Below are positions 57,327 to 64,000 of a DNA stretch of 64,000 nucleotides, one piece after another. Every line of letters starts with the position of its first letter. Positions within the stretch are counted from its first letter, which is position 1. Below the pieces are notes generated by a model. That model did not search any database and had not been told where the DNA came from. It worked only from the letters and a program-made list of their open reading frames with translations. This DNA is from Burkholderiales bacterium (lineage in GTDB: Bacteria > Pseudomonadota > Gammaproteobacteria > Burkholderiales > Burkholderiaceae_D), in assembly GCA_016200845.1 (NCBI GenBank), contig JACQDW010000046.1, forward strand, positions 1 through 64,000, in the 5' to 3' direction. Position numbers and translations under genes: made by a program.

Positions 57327-58370
57327 TTAACCTGGGAAATTCTCAGGAATTTTTGCAGCGGCGCGCGCAGTGCTGGCAGAGATTACGTTTCTTCTGACCA
57401 GATCCGACAAATTTTGATCCAGCGTTTGCATGCCCATGTTGCTGCCAGTTTGAATCGCAGAATACATTTGGGCGATTTTGGCTTCGCGTATCAGATTGCG
57501 AATCGCTGGCGTGCCGACCATGATCTCATGCGCAGCGACGCGGCCAGAGCCATCTTTGGTCTTGAGTAGCGTTTGCGAAATGACCGCTTGCAAGGATTCG
57601 GACAACATCGCGCGCACCATTTCTTTTTCTTCCGCAGGGAAGACGTCCACAATACGATCGATGGTTTTGGCTGCTGACGACGTATGCAAAGTGCCAAACA
57701 CCAAGTGACCCGTTTCTGCAGCGGTCAGGGCTAAGCGTATGGTTTCCAGATCGCGCAACTCACCGACCAGAATCACGTCCGGATCTTCACGCAGCGCAGA
57801 GCGCAAAGCATTGGAGAAAGAGTGCGTGTGTGGGCCGACTTCGCGCTGATTGATCAGACATTTTTTGGAGTCGTGCACAAATTCAATCGGGTCTTCCACT
57901 GTCAAAATATGACCGTATTCGCTTTCATTGACGTGATTCACCATCCCCGCCAATGTGGTTGATTTGCCAGAGCCAGTCGGCCCCGTCACCAGCACCAGAC
58001 CGCGCGCCTTGAGTGCGAAATCGGCAAAGCATTTGGGCGCATTGAGTTGTTCCAACGTCAGGATTTTGGAAGGAATCGTACGCATGACCGCTGCCGCGCC
58101 GCGCTCCTGATTAAAGGCATTAACACGAAAACGCGCCAAACCCGGAATCGAAAACGAAAAGTCGCATTCCAGATGTTCTTCATATTGCTTGCGCTGACTA
58201 TCGTTCATGATGTCATAGATCAGCGCATGAACATCTTTGTGCTCCAGCGGTGGCAAGTTAATCCGTCGCACGTCGCCATGCACGCGTATCATGGGCGGCA
58301 AACCAGACGATAAGTGTAAATCGGACGCGTTATTCTTGACCGAGAATGCGAGAAGTTCTGAGATATCCAT
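57327..58370 (-). CDS. pilT: Type IV pilus retraction ATPase PilT
   Basis: The 347-residue motor depolymerises pili for twitching and DNA uptake. Walker A is GPTGSGKSTT, Asp box TVEDPIEFVHDSK, Walker B REDPDVILVGELRD, His box TGHLVFGTLHTSSA, and the AIRNLIRE motif is intact. It is divergent from yggS. Confidence 0.97.
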   Translation of the reverse strand: MDISELLAFSVKNNASDLHLSSGLPPMIRVHGDVRRINLPPLEHKDVHALIYDIMNDSQRKQYEEHLECDFSFSIPGLARFRVNAFNQERGAAAVMRTIPSKILTLEQLNAPKCFADFALKARGLVLVTGPTGSGKSTTLAGMVNHVNESEYGHILTVEDPIEFVHDSKKCLINQREVGPHTHSFSNALRSALREDPDVILVGELRDLETIRLALTAAETGHLVFGTLHTSSAAKTIDRIVDVFPAEEKEMVRAMLSESLQAVISQTLLKTKDGSGRVAAHEIMVGTPAIRNLIREAKIAQMYSAIQTGSNMGMQTLDQNLSDLVRRNVISASTARAAAKIPENFPG

Positions 58371-58436
58371 TTATAATTCCTATTATTGTTCGTCGCCGCA
58401 GAGATGCACTCGTCTGTAGCCCATTTCCCCCCGATT

Positions 58437-59153
58437 ATGTCCTTAATCTCTCACAACTTGCAAGCCGTCAACGAATCAATCGCGCACGCCGCGCAGCGCT
58501 ATGACCGGAATCCAACTGAAATTGCTTTATTGGCAGTGTCAAAGACCTTTCCAGTTGACGCCATTTACGAAGCATGGCAAGCCGGACAAGTTCGTTTTGG
58601 TGAAAACTATGTGCAAGAAGCGCTAAATAAAATTGCCGCCTTGCCCGCACTGATCGCCGATTCTGAAAAAATCAAACAAGTAGAATGGCATTTCATCGGC
58701 CCCATACAAAGCAATAAAACGCGCCCCATCGCAGAAAATTTCGCCTGGGTGCATTCGGTAGAGCGCGACAAAATCGCCTTGCGTTTATCCGAGCAACGCC
58801 CCGCGCATTTGCCTGATTTGCAGATTTGCCTGCAAGTGAATGTCAGCGGCGAAGCGAGTAAGAGTGGCGTCACATCCGCACAACTACCCGCGCTGGCGCA
58901 TTATGTCAGCACGCTGCCGCGACTACGATTGCGCGGCCTGATGGCGGTGCCCGAAGCGAGTGACGATGTAGCGCAACAGCGCGCCGCGTTTAAACAACTA
59001 GCGCAGTTGAAACAAGACCTGTGTGAGCAGGGCATCAAACTTGATACGCTGTCGATGGGCATGAGCGGCGACATGGACGCCGCCATCGCCGAAGGCAGCA
59101 CCTTGGTGAGAATTGGTAGTGCTATATTTGGAAAGCGAAACTATGCAGTCTGA
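58437..59153 (+). CDS. yggS: YggS-family pyridoxal phosphate homeostasis protein
   Basis: About 238 residues from the ATG at 58437 (MSLISHNLQAVNESI). PLP Lys is in LLAVSKTFP (near residue 36); FGENYVQEALNK, WHFIGPIQSNKT and SMGMSGDMDAAIAEG are the family signatures. It binds PLP without known enzyme activity. proC begins before the yggS stop is far behind; the two are adjacent in many bacteria. Confidence 0.94.
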   Translation: MSLISHNLQAVNESIAHAAQRYDRNPTEIALLAVSKTFPVDAIYEAWQAGQVRFGENYVQEALNKIAALPALIADSEKIKQVEWHFIGPIQSNKTRPIAENFAWVHSVERDKIALRLSEQRPAHLPDLQICLQVNVSGEASKSGVTSAQLPALAHYVSTLPRLRLRGLMAVPEASDDVAQQRAAFKQLAQLKQDLCEQGIKLDTLSMGMSGDMDAAIAEGSTLVRIGSAIFGKRNYAV

Positions 59154-59967
59154 TTTAAAAATTGGTTTTATCGGCGGCGGCAATATGGCAGGCGCGCTGA
59201 TCAGTGGTTTGGTCAAGCAAGTCAATCATGCGCAACAATTGTTGGTGGTGGATTTGAATGCAGATAGTCTGCAAAAACTGTCGTCCACATTTGGCGTCGC
59301 CACAGCGCAGCAAATTGACCAGCGTCTGGCAGAGATGGACGTCATCGTGTTCGCCGTCAAACCCCAGCAAATGCAAGCGGTGGTCAAAAGTGTACAACCC
59401 TTTGTGCGCACACAATTGCTACTATCAGTCGCAGCCGGAATCCGCGCTAGCGATATGGCGCGTTGGTTAGGCGACTATCAAAAAATCGTGCGCGCCATGC
59501 CCAATACCCCCGCCATGATAGGGCAGGGCATGACAGGATTGTTTGCACTAGAAGCAGTAAGCGAGCAAGAAAAAAACGCAGCACAAGCGATCATGCAAGC
59601 AGTCGGGCAAACCATCTGGGTAGAAAACGAAAGCCTGATCGACGCCGTCACCGCCGTCTCCGGCAGCGGTCCCGCCTACGTGTTTTATTTCATCGAAGCC
59701 CTACAACAAGCCGGCATCGCCTTAGGCCTCAGCGAAGCGCAAGCCAAACAAATGGCACTCGCCACCTTCAACGGCGCAGCTCAATTGGCGCAGCAATCAG
59801 AAGAACCGATTCATGTGTTGCGTGAGCGAGTGACCTCTAAAGGTGGAACGACCTACGCTGCACTCACTAGCATGGAAGCGGATGGCGTCGCCAACGCGAT
59901 TGTGCGTGCGGTGCATGCGGCGGCGAATCGGGGTAGGGAGTTGGGGGAGGAGTTTGGGCAGGGGTGA
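59143..59967 (+). CDS. proC: Pyrroline-5-carboxylate reductase
   Basis: ProC makes the last step of proline synthesis. The ATG at 59143 overlaps the yggS end and gives 274 residues. The Rossmann motif is IGFIGGGNMAGALISG; VFAVKPQQM, RAMPNTPAMIGQGMTG, AVSGSGPAYVFYFIEAL and VTSKGGTTYAALTSM are all present. The C-terminal ~70 codons and the downstream flank recur, diverged, at 62023-62460. Confidence 0.96.
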   Translation: MQSDLKIGFIGGGNMAGALISGLVKQVNHAQQLLVVDLNADSLQKLSSTFGVATAQQIDQRLAEMDVIVFAVKPQQMQAVVKSVQPFVRTQLLLSVAAGIRASDMARWLGDYQKIVRAMPNTPAMIGQGMTGLFALEAVSEQEKNAAQAIMQAVGQTIWVENESLIDAVTAVSGSGPAYVFYFIEALQQAGIALGLSEAQAKQMALATFNGAAQLAQQSEEPIHVLRERVTSKGGTTYAALTSMEADGVANAIVRAVHAAANRGRELGEEFGQG

Positions 59968-60085
59968 TGGTTTGTGGCTGAATTATTTTTGAGCTTGGAT
60001 GTTTTTGTGGAATGGATTTGAGTTGGGCGGGCTCTAGGTTCTCTGTGCGCACTGTTTGCAGGTTCGGTTATACCTTCGCTTTAGA

Positions 60086-60190
60086 CAACGCGACTACTTT
60101 AAGCAAGTGGGAATGCGGGTTTTAAGTGATTTGAAATCATTTGCGTTTGAATGCTTGGTCGGGTATCTTTGCATCTTGCAAATTAAAACA
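60086..60190 (+). repeat. Downstream-flank repeat, copy A
   Basis: This stretch after proC matches 62359-62460 closely (shared words include TTTGAAATCA, TTGCGTTTGAATGC and GGGTTTTAAG). Each copy ends about 10-15 bases before an orphan gene. Together with the proC 3' end it forms a direct repeat of more than 300 bp in total. Confidence 0.8.
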
Positions 60191-60199
60191 CGTAGGCCA

Positions 60200-60781
60200 A
60201 TGCCAATAATTAAGCTTCGCTCCCTGTTTCAATCTAGATCGAACGGCAGTCTCGGTAAAACGGGCGGTGCTTACACTGTTACGGAGCGCGACTCTGTCGT
60301 ACGACTTAGTGACGTTCCACAATCGTCAGTTGGCGCTCCGCTGCCCTGTGTTATCGCGACGGAGCATTCCCTTGCGGTTGCCTTCTTACTTCAAGAAAAT
60401 GACCCAAACTGGGATGGATCGTATGTGCGGGTTGTTTCGCAAGAGTCTGATAACGAACCTATTGGGATAGTCCGTTTTACACATGCAATTGCTCATTTTT
60501 TTGGCCCGCCGAACGACGAAGCATTTGGTGGTCACCCCTTGGCCGAACGAGGTCTTGAGCCATATGGCGCTTTTGAAGTCACATCCTCTGCATGGATTCA
60601 TGCCCTTGAACGTATGAATGCGGTTCATCCATATCACAAGCCGGAGCACTTCAAAGACTATAAGCACTTCGTCCTCTCATTTCATGACACAACGTTTGAG
60701 TGCGTTGCAGTTAGTTACTCTTGCGAGGTTCATAGAGGTAATTTGCAGCAGGTTATGGTTGAATTATTTCAGTCTCAATGA
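60200..60781 (+). CDS. Orphan protein of unknown function in the proC-ubiA pocket
   Basis: The 193-residue protein starts at the ATG at 60200, just after TAGG and the repeat at 60086-60190; a longer frame back to 60056 would run through the repeat. It shows CVIATEHSLAVAFLL, HFFGPPNDEAFGGHPLAERG and FHDTTFECVA. I recognise the style as a widespread hypothetical family but know no function. No signal peptide. Genes here are non-conserved in place and look acquired. Confidence 0.7.
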   Translation: MPIIKLRSLFQSRSNGSLGKTGGAYTVTERDSVVRLSDVPQSSVGAPLPCVIATEHSLAVAFLLQENDPNWDGSYVRVVSQESDNEPIGIVRFTHAIAHFFGPPNDEAFGGHPLAERGLEPYGAFEVTSSAWIHALERMNAVHPYHKPEHFKDYKHFVLSFHDTTFECVAVSYSCEVHRGNLQQVMVELFQSQ

Positions 60782-60804
60782 GTGCCAAACAAATATGGCC
60801 TCAA

Positions 60805-60849
60805 CGAGTAAGCTTGTTGGGCGGGTGTAACGCGCGTAGGGCTTACTCG
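60805..60849. repeat. Inverted repeat CGAGTAAGC/GCTTACTCG around a GGGCGGGT core
   Basis: A perfect 9-bp inverted repeat (60805-60813 and 60841-60849) encloses TTGTTGGGCGGGTGTAACGC, a decayed member of the GGGCGGGTTGCAACCCGCC repeat group seen at 6921 and 63678. It follows an orphan gene and may end its transcript. Confidence 0.55.
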
Positions 60850-60917
60850 CATGAATGCGTCGTGAATTCTTGTTTGCGCGCCTCGCGCAGCGGAGGAAAA
60901 TTCTTTAGGAGGGAATT

Positions 60918-61274
60918 ATGAAGAAAACAGAAACAGTAGAAGTGGCTCGAGTACGTGGTGCAACCATCGTCAAAATCGTCACCTTGGGATCTGTGATTGG
61001 TTGGGCGTTGATGTCATCATTGTTTGGAGTTGCGGCACTCTTTGGTGTCGAGGTCATCAAGTGGAATGGAGCTTATTTGACTGGCCTTGCAGGGTTGTTG
61101 GCATCACCGTTCGTGGGCGCATTCGTTGGTCTGGTGTTTGGTTTGCTTACCTCTTTGTTTGCGTATGCTGGACTTCGGTTCTACTCGCTATTTCGAACGT
61201 TGACGGTGGAGTATATTCCTTCTGAAAATCAAGTTCAGACTAATATCATCACAGTATCTGAATCAGGTGTGTGA
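60918..61274 (+). CDS. Small membrane protein of unknown function
   Basis: The 118-residue protein has a short basic N-terminus and two to three hydrophobic helices rich in Gly/Ala (LGSVIGWALMSSLFGVAALF, LAGLLASPFVGAFVGLVFGL). A strong AGGAGG lies 5 bases before the ATG. No family recognised. It is in the accessory pocket after proC. Confidence 0.7.
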   Translation: MKKTETVEVARVRGATIVKIVTLGSVIGWALMSSLFGVAALFGVEVIKWNGAYLTGLAGLLASPFVGAFVGLVFGLLTSLFAYAGLRFYSLFRTLTVEYIPSENQVQTNIITVSESGV

Positions 61275-61588
61275 TCGTCGCCTAAAATGTACGGTTTTCC
61301 AATCATTTTAGGATTGAAAGGCTGATTCGCCGCAGTGCCCCGGGGATTTTCTTGTTGCGTTTGGGCGTTGCCAATGCTGTGGTGATTTTGGCGGTATCCG
61401 ATCGAAGAAGGAAAGTTTTCTGTTTCCGGCGGGTGTTCTATAACGGTGCAGCAAGCGATGACCCAAGCAATAAATCGAAGAATACGAAGACGTTTTCGAA
61501 CTCTCTACAAAAAGTGTGGTACGAGATATGAAAAATCGAGCTTGTTTCGCTGCAATGTGACTCTTAAAATAGCGACGTTTCTCCAACC
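61275..61588. other. Spacer without a supported gene
   Basis: These 314 bases carry no gene with family support. Short open frames on both strands (for example minus strand 61308-61586) have no convincing composition or ribosome site. The segment may be the decayed remains of another orphan gene. Confidence 0.4.
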
Positions 61589-62023
61589 ATGAAGAACACT
61601 TATTTTTTCAGCTATGAGAAAGATTGGCGCAAAGCACCCCTCGCTTTCTGGGTGCATGTACCGATTCCGGGAACTGATAGACTTTGTTCGCCGCCAGCTC
61701 CAGAGGAAATTCCGCACAAGGGGTATTTATTCTTACATGTGGAGTTTGAAGCACATGATTTTGTGTTTAGCTCGCCCGCCCAACTTGATCATTTTATCGA
61801 TGTCTTGGCGTCAAAACCATTGCCAACCTCAACTCAACTTTCATTGCGCCGTGGGCAACCGGTAGGACCGAACAGTCATTGGCTTAGCAGGCTTCCGGCG
61901 ACTGTCAAATCACCGCGCAGGCGAGAAAAGCTGGTTGATCTATTGCGTGCGATTCGTGTTGACGTTGTTAATGAATCGGCCGGTCATGTTTTTCAGCCGA
62001 AACCTTTCGTACGAGCGACCTAA
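61589..62023 (+). CDS. Orphan protein of unknown function
   Basis: The 144-residue soluble protein shows FEAHDFVFSSPAQLDHFIDV and GPNSHWLSRLPATVKSPRRR. I believe such proteins recur as isolated hypotheticals in many proteobacteria, but I know no function. The stop codon touches the start of the duplicated proC fragment. Confidence 0.65.
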   Translation: MKNTYFFSYEKDWRKAPLAFWVHVPIPGTDRLCSPPAPEEIPHKGYLFLHVEFEAHDFVFSSPAQLDHFIDVLASKPLPTSTQLSLRRGQPVGPNSHWLSRLPATVKSPRRREKLVDLLRAIRVDVVNESAGHVFQPKPFVRAT

Positions 62024-62204
62024 AATGGAACTCGCTACCTTCCACGGCGCAGTACAATTAGCGCAACAATTAGACGAGCCCATCCACCTACTCCGCGAAC
62101 GCGTCACCTCCAAAGGCGGCACCACCTACGCCGCACTTACCAGCATGGAAGTCAACGACGTCGCCAACGCCATTGTGCGCGCAGTGCATGCGGCAAGTAG
62201 TTGA
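62024..62204 (+). pseudogene. Second, diverged copy of the proC 3' end
   Basis: The segment encodes LATFHGAVQLAQQLDEPIHL, LRERVTSKGGTTYAALTSME and ANAIVRAVHAA, matching the proC C-terminus (59751-59935). Many differences lie in third codon positions, so both copies were once under selection in separate lineages. The frame ends early (AASS), followed by a GGGAGGAGTTTGGGCA remnant also seen after proC. It has no start or N-terminal domain. Confidence 0.88.
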
Positions 62205-62475
62205 GGGAGGAGTTTGGGCAAGTTTGAAGCAAGCGTGGTCTGATGCTGTGAACAATGGCTGTAGTTGAAAAAGCCATTGCTGTGAAATGGGTAAGACGGG
62301 GAAGTTTTTTCTTTTTCGATGTGCACTTTTTTCGATTCGGTAGTGCCTTTGATTGATGCAACGTGACTACTCTAAGAAAGTATCGATGTGGGTTTTAAGA
62401 GGTTTGAAATCAATTGCGTTTGAATGCGTGGTCAGGTATTTTTATTTTGAAAACTAAAACATGTTGGGCGGCTCA
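62205..62475 (+). repeat. Downstream-flank repeat, copy B, with a small hairpin
   Basis: The last part (62359-62460) corresponds to 60086-60190 after proC. CAATGGCT/AGCCATTG (62253-62260, 62272-62279) forms an 8-bp hairpin. No gene is supported in this spacer. Confidence 0.7.
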
Positions 62476-62826
62476 ATGAAACTGTTAATTCTCGTATCAG
62501 CGCTTTTACTGTCGCTACCTGCTCAAGCCGAAGTCCTTGTACTTAAGACTCAATCTTTCATAGTGAAGATTGATGTTCGCTGTGCTGAAGGGAATGTCAC
62601 GTGCGAGTACGTGCTCTACACTGGCACGAGCCGAAGAACTGGAAAATCTATTTCTGTCAAAGGTCACACAATGCATTCGAAATGCGCTGATGGTGTAACA
62701 CCATGCCGATTTCAGGGCTACACGTTTGACAACGGTAAGATCAATTACACGGTGTACGAAGATGGTGGCTTGGTTGTTATGAACGGCGACAAGACTTTGG
62801 CTAATGAAAAGGGCGTTTGGAAATAA
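62476..62826 (+). CDS. Small secreted protein of unknown function
   Basis: From the ATG at 62476 the product has 116 residues with a clear signal peptide (MKLLILVSALLLSLPAQA, cleavage before EVLV). The mature domain has four Cys residues (CAEGNVTCEY, KCADGVTPCRF), suiting two disulfides in the periplasm. No family recognised. It follows repeat copy B as the 60200 gene follows copy A. Confidence 0.7.
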   Translation: MKLLILVSALLLSLPAQAEVLVLKTQSFIVKIDVRCAEGNVTCEYVLYTGTSRRTGKSISVKGHTMHSKCADGVTPCRFQGYTFDNGKINYTVYEDGGLVVMNGDKTLANEKGVWK

Positions 62827-62882
62827 CTATGCTCAACCGTACCATCAAGTGGACCGCGGCTGCGCTCGGGAAAGCATAGTTT

Positions 62883-63317
62883 ATGAGACAAATGAATAGC
62901 GACGCCTACCTCCGAGAACAGATTGAAAAAATACTCGGTGGAGACAAAAAACGAGTGGCAGAACTGTTTTCTGACGAGGTTCTATTTAATGTTTTAGTCA
63001 GACATGGATGCGATGGTGATTGGCTTCATTACACAAAAAGAGACCTCTGCACAACCGTCGCGAGCGTCCGAAGTTCGGGTTGAGGAGCGCACCTGTGCTA
63101 GGGTACAACGAGCACCGCAGACCCGAAATTCGGACGCGCAGTAGGTTGTGCAGGGGTCTCAAAAAGAACGTTTGATGGTTGGTATCTTGTTAGAGGTGAT
63201 GTTGGGTTTGAGGTTTACTGTCAAGATCGTGGCGCGAAAAGCGGTCATCGAATTTTTGGTTCTATCCAAGAAGCTGCAAAATATTTTTTCAAAGAGAATG
63301 GCTATGTTTACTCATAA
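62883..63317 (+). pseudogene. Small gene interrupted by a 119-bp MITE
   Basis: The ATG at 62883 opens a frame (MRQMNSDAYLREQIEK ... GDWLHYTK) that is cut at 63040 by the element and reaches a stop at 63083. If 63041-63166 (element plus one CAAAAAG) is removed, the frame continues RTFDGWYLVRGDVGFEVYCQ to YVYS and TAA at 63315-63317, giving 102 residues. The restored protein looks like a small immunity-type or phage-type hypothetical; no function assigned. Confidence 0.85.
63041..63159. mobile_element. 119-bp MITE with 16-bp terminal inverted repeats and 7-bp target duplication
   Basis: AGACCTCTGCACAACC (63041-63056) and GGTTGTGCAGGGGTCT (63144-63159) are inverted repeats with one mismatch. 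Flanks are identical CAAAAAG (63034-63040 and 63160-63166). Inside, GCGTCCGAAGTTCGGGT (63064-63080) pairs with ACCCGAAATTCGGACGC (63121-63137), one mismatch. No coding capacity. The GAGACC...GGTCTC ends recall IS5-type elements, so a related transposase elsewhere probably moved it; if the ends are GAGACC the duplication reads as 5 bases. Confidence 0.9.
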
Positions 63318-63388
63318 CTGGTCGGTCGGTTGGGATTGTTGTGGTGCCTTACAACTTGCGCGGTTAAAACACACAAGAAAGGCGCGTT

Positions 63389-63670
63389 GTGCAGAGAGTT
63401 TGTGAAATATGTGGTGCCAACACTATTGAGCTTGAAGGTCGATGTGAGTTCAATGTTCCCGAGGAGATTGCGCCTTGGCTAGATGACTACAAGGCGATGA
63501 ACTTAGGTTTGATGAGCCACGCCGAACATCAGGCTATCGTAGCTAGGTGGACGCTTCATCATTCTCAAGATAAGAGTGACAAGGTCTTGGGGACATATGC
63601 TGAGATCGTTCGCTTGTATTGGGGAAGGTCTTTGATATTAGCGAGAGAATTACCTGGTATGGCCGAGTGA
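63389..63670 (+). CDS. Small orphan protein with N-terminal CxxC
   Basis: A GTG-started frame of 93 residues begins MQRVCEICGANTIELEGRC and continues with VPEEIAPWLDDYKAMNLGL. The three Cys may form part of a zinc site. No family recognised and no strong ribosome site, so it is a tentative gene in the accessory pocket. Confidence 0.5.
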   Translation: MQRVCEICGANTIELEGRCEFNVPEEIAPWLDDYKAMNLGLMSHAEHQAIVARWTLHHSQDKSDKVLGTYAEIVRLYWGRSLILARELPGMAE

Positions 63671-63677
63671 GCTTCAA

Positions 63678-63740
63678 GGGCGGGTGCAACCCGCGCGGCT
63701 CAGGTGCGCGTTAGATTGGCGGCGCGGGTTGCACTCGCCC
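63678..63740. repeat. Inverted repeat of the GGGCGGGTGCAACCCGC type
   Basis: Arms 63678-63696 and 63722-63740 are complementary at 18 of 19 positions. The right arm runs into CTACGAT, so read on the minus strand it gives ATCGTAGGGCG..., the same context as the palindrome at 6921-6939. It may end transcription between the orphan genes and ubiA. Confidence 0.72.
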
Positions 63741-63859
63741 TACGATTTTGTCATGCCTGATCGTAGTGACGACGCCCCGATGCTCAGAGTTTAACGGAGT
63801 GACCATTCAAGATGCGGTTGAATTGCTCATCCGTGCTTCCAAAGCTTTACCTCGCCACC

Positions 63860-64000
63860 TCACCGCATCACATAATCCACCACCACCCCAATAAACACCG
63901 CAGCACCCAGCCAGTTATTCTGGCGGAAGGCTAAAAAGCATTGCGCTGGTTGGCGGTGTTTGATGAGGGTGTAGTGGTAGATGGCTTGTAGTGCGGCGAT
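63860..64000 (-). CDS. ubiA: 4-hydroxybenzoate octaprenyltransferase, C-terminal part
   Basis: The minus strand encodes the last 46 residues of UbiA: IYHYTLIKHRQPAQCF, then AFRQNNWLGAAVFIG and VVVDYVMR followed by TGA at 63860-63862. UbiA attaches the IspB-made octaprenyl chain to 4-hydroxybenzoate in the inner membrane. The gene runs off the window edge. yggS-proC-ubiA proximity is normal; the accessory pocket lies between proC and ubiA. Confidence 0.9.
   Translation of the reverse strand: MAALQAIYHYTLIKHRQPAQCFLAFRQNNWLGAAVFIGVVVDYVMR

Noticed and set aside
61308-61586. Minus-strand frame of 92 codons in the accessory pocket
   Set aside because: Composition is basic and low in structure, and no start signal exists; likely chance or a decayed gene on the other strand.
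62883-63083. A genuine 66-residue gene
   Set aside because: The last 14 codons lie in the MITE; the frame is a fragment of the restored 102-codon gene.
63041-63159. The MITE as a third member of the hairpin-core family at 25296 and 33603
   Set aside because: It shares only a short CGNAGAC word next to a palindrome; the core and arms do not align well enough to claim relationship.
60056-63670. Integron cassette array (orphan genes, GTTGGGC words at ~60814 and ~62463)
   Set aside because: The GTTGGGC words resemble attC right ends, but no partner RYYYAAC site at attC-like spacing is present and other orphan genes lack them. No integrase is in the window. The repeat is better explained as duplicated proC flank.

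Overview
The window looks like a chromosomal segment of a betaproteobacterium of the order Burkholderiales. Oxalobacteraceae, for example an Undibacterium-like organism, is my inference from gene order (tyrS-M23 peptidase-anmK, dusB-fis-purH-ruvC-ruvAB, pilBCD-coaE-zapD-yacG, rplU-rpmA-obgE-proB, xseB-ispA-dxs, pilT/pilU-yggS-proC-ubiA), middling GC content and protein style. Nearly all of it is core genome. No rRNA, tRNA, CRISPR array or prophage was seen.

Layout. 1-2927: thiE, a CheY-like response regulator and a LacI-type repressor with two identical palindromes exactly 100 bp apart in front of it. 2970-8916: secreted GH92 mannosidase, secreted M20 amidohydrolase and a TonB receptor that has lost its C-terminus. 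9014-14863: histidine phosphatase, dtd, tyrS, M23 endopeptidase, anmK and a DsbA-family protein. 14974-21329: a lipoprotein whose terminator doubles as the signal-peptide coding region of the next gene (DUF4105), an aldo/keto reductase, a PAS-GGDEF-EAL protein and a TlpA-like thioredoxin. 21515-29267: dusB-fis-purH-ruvC, then a chemoreceptor gene and a hairpin element that separate ruvC from an SOS-boxed ruvAB. 29568-33594: an alanine racemase-dadA-activator operon with a strong sigma-54 promoter and a TyrR-like box. 33709-40411 (minus strand): yacG, zapD, coaE, pilD, pilC, pilB, ispB. 40626-47503: rplU-rpmA-obgE, a small methyltransferase, proB, then dxs-ispA-xseB on the minus strand. 47976-59967: DUF1631 protein, Rieske oxygenase, YqjD/E/K-like set, DMT transporter, sulfurtransferase, ZIP transporter with a probable ATT start, DUF4124 protein, pilU, pilT, yggS and proC.

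59968-63859 is an accessory pocket between proC and the 3' end of ubiA. It carries small orphan genes and a second, diverged copy of the proC 3' end plus its downstream flank. It also holds a 119-bp MITE that interrupts a small gene; removing the element and one copy of its target duplication restores a 102-codon reading frame.

The most novel signals are: (i) two hairpin elements (25296-25398 and 33603-33698) that share a 53-nt core (43/53 identical, with paired changes keeping the palindrome) but have unrelated outer arms; (ii) the MITE insertion and the proC duplication hotspot; (iii) the sigma-54/TyrR-like control of D-alanine catabolism; (iv) double-use sequences (terminator/signal peptide, terminator/C-terminus) and an ATT start codon.
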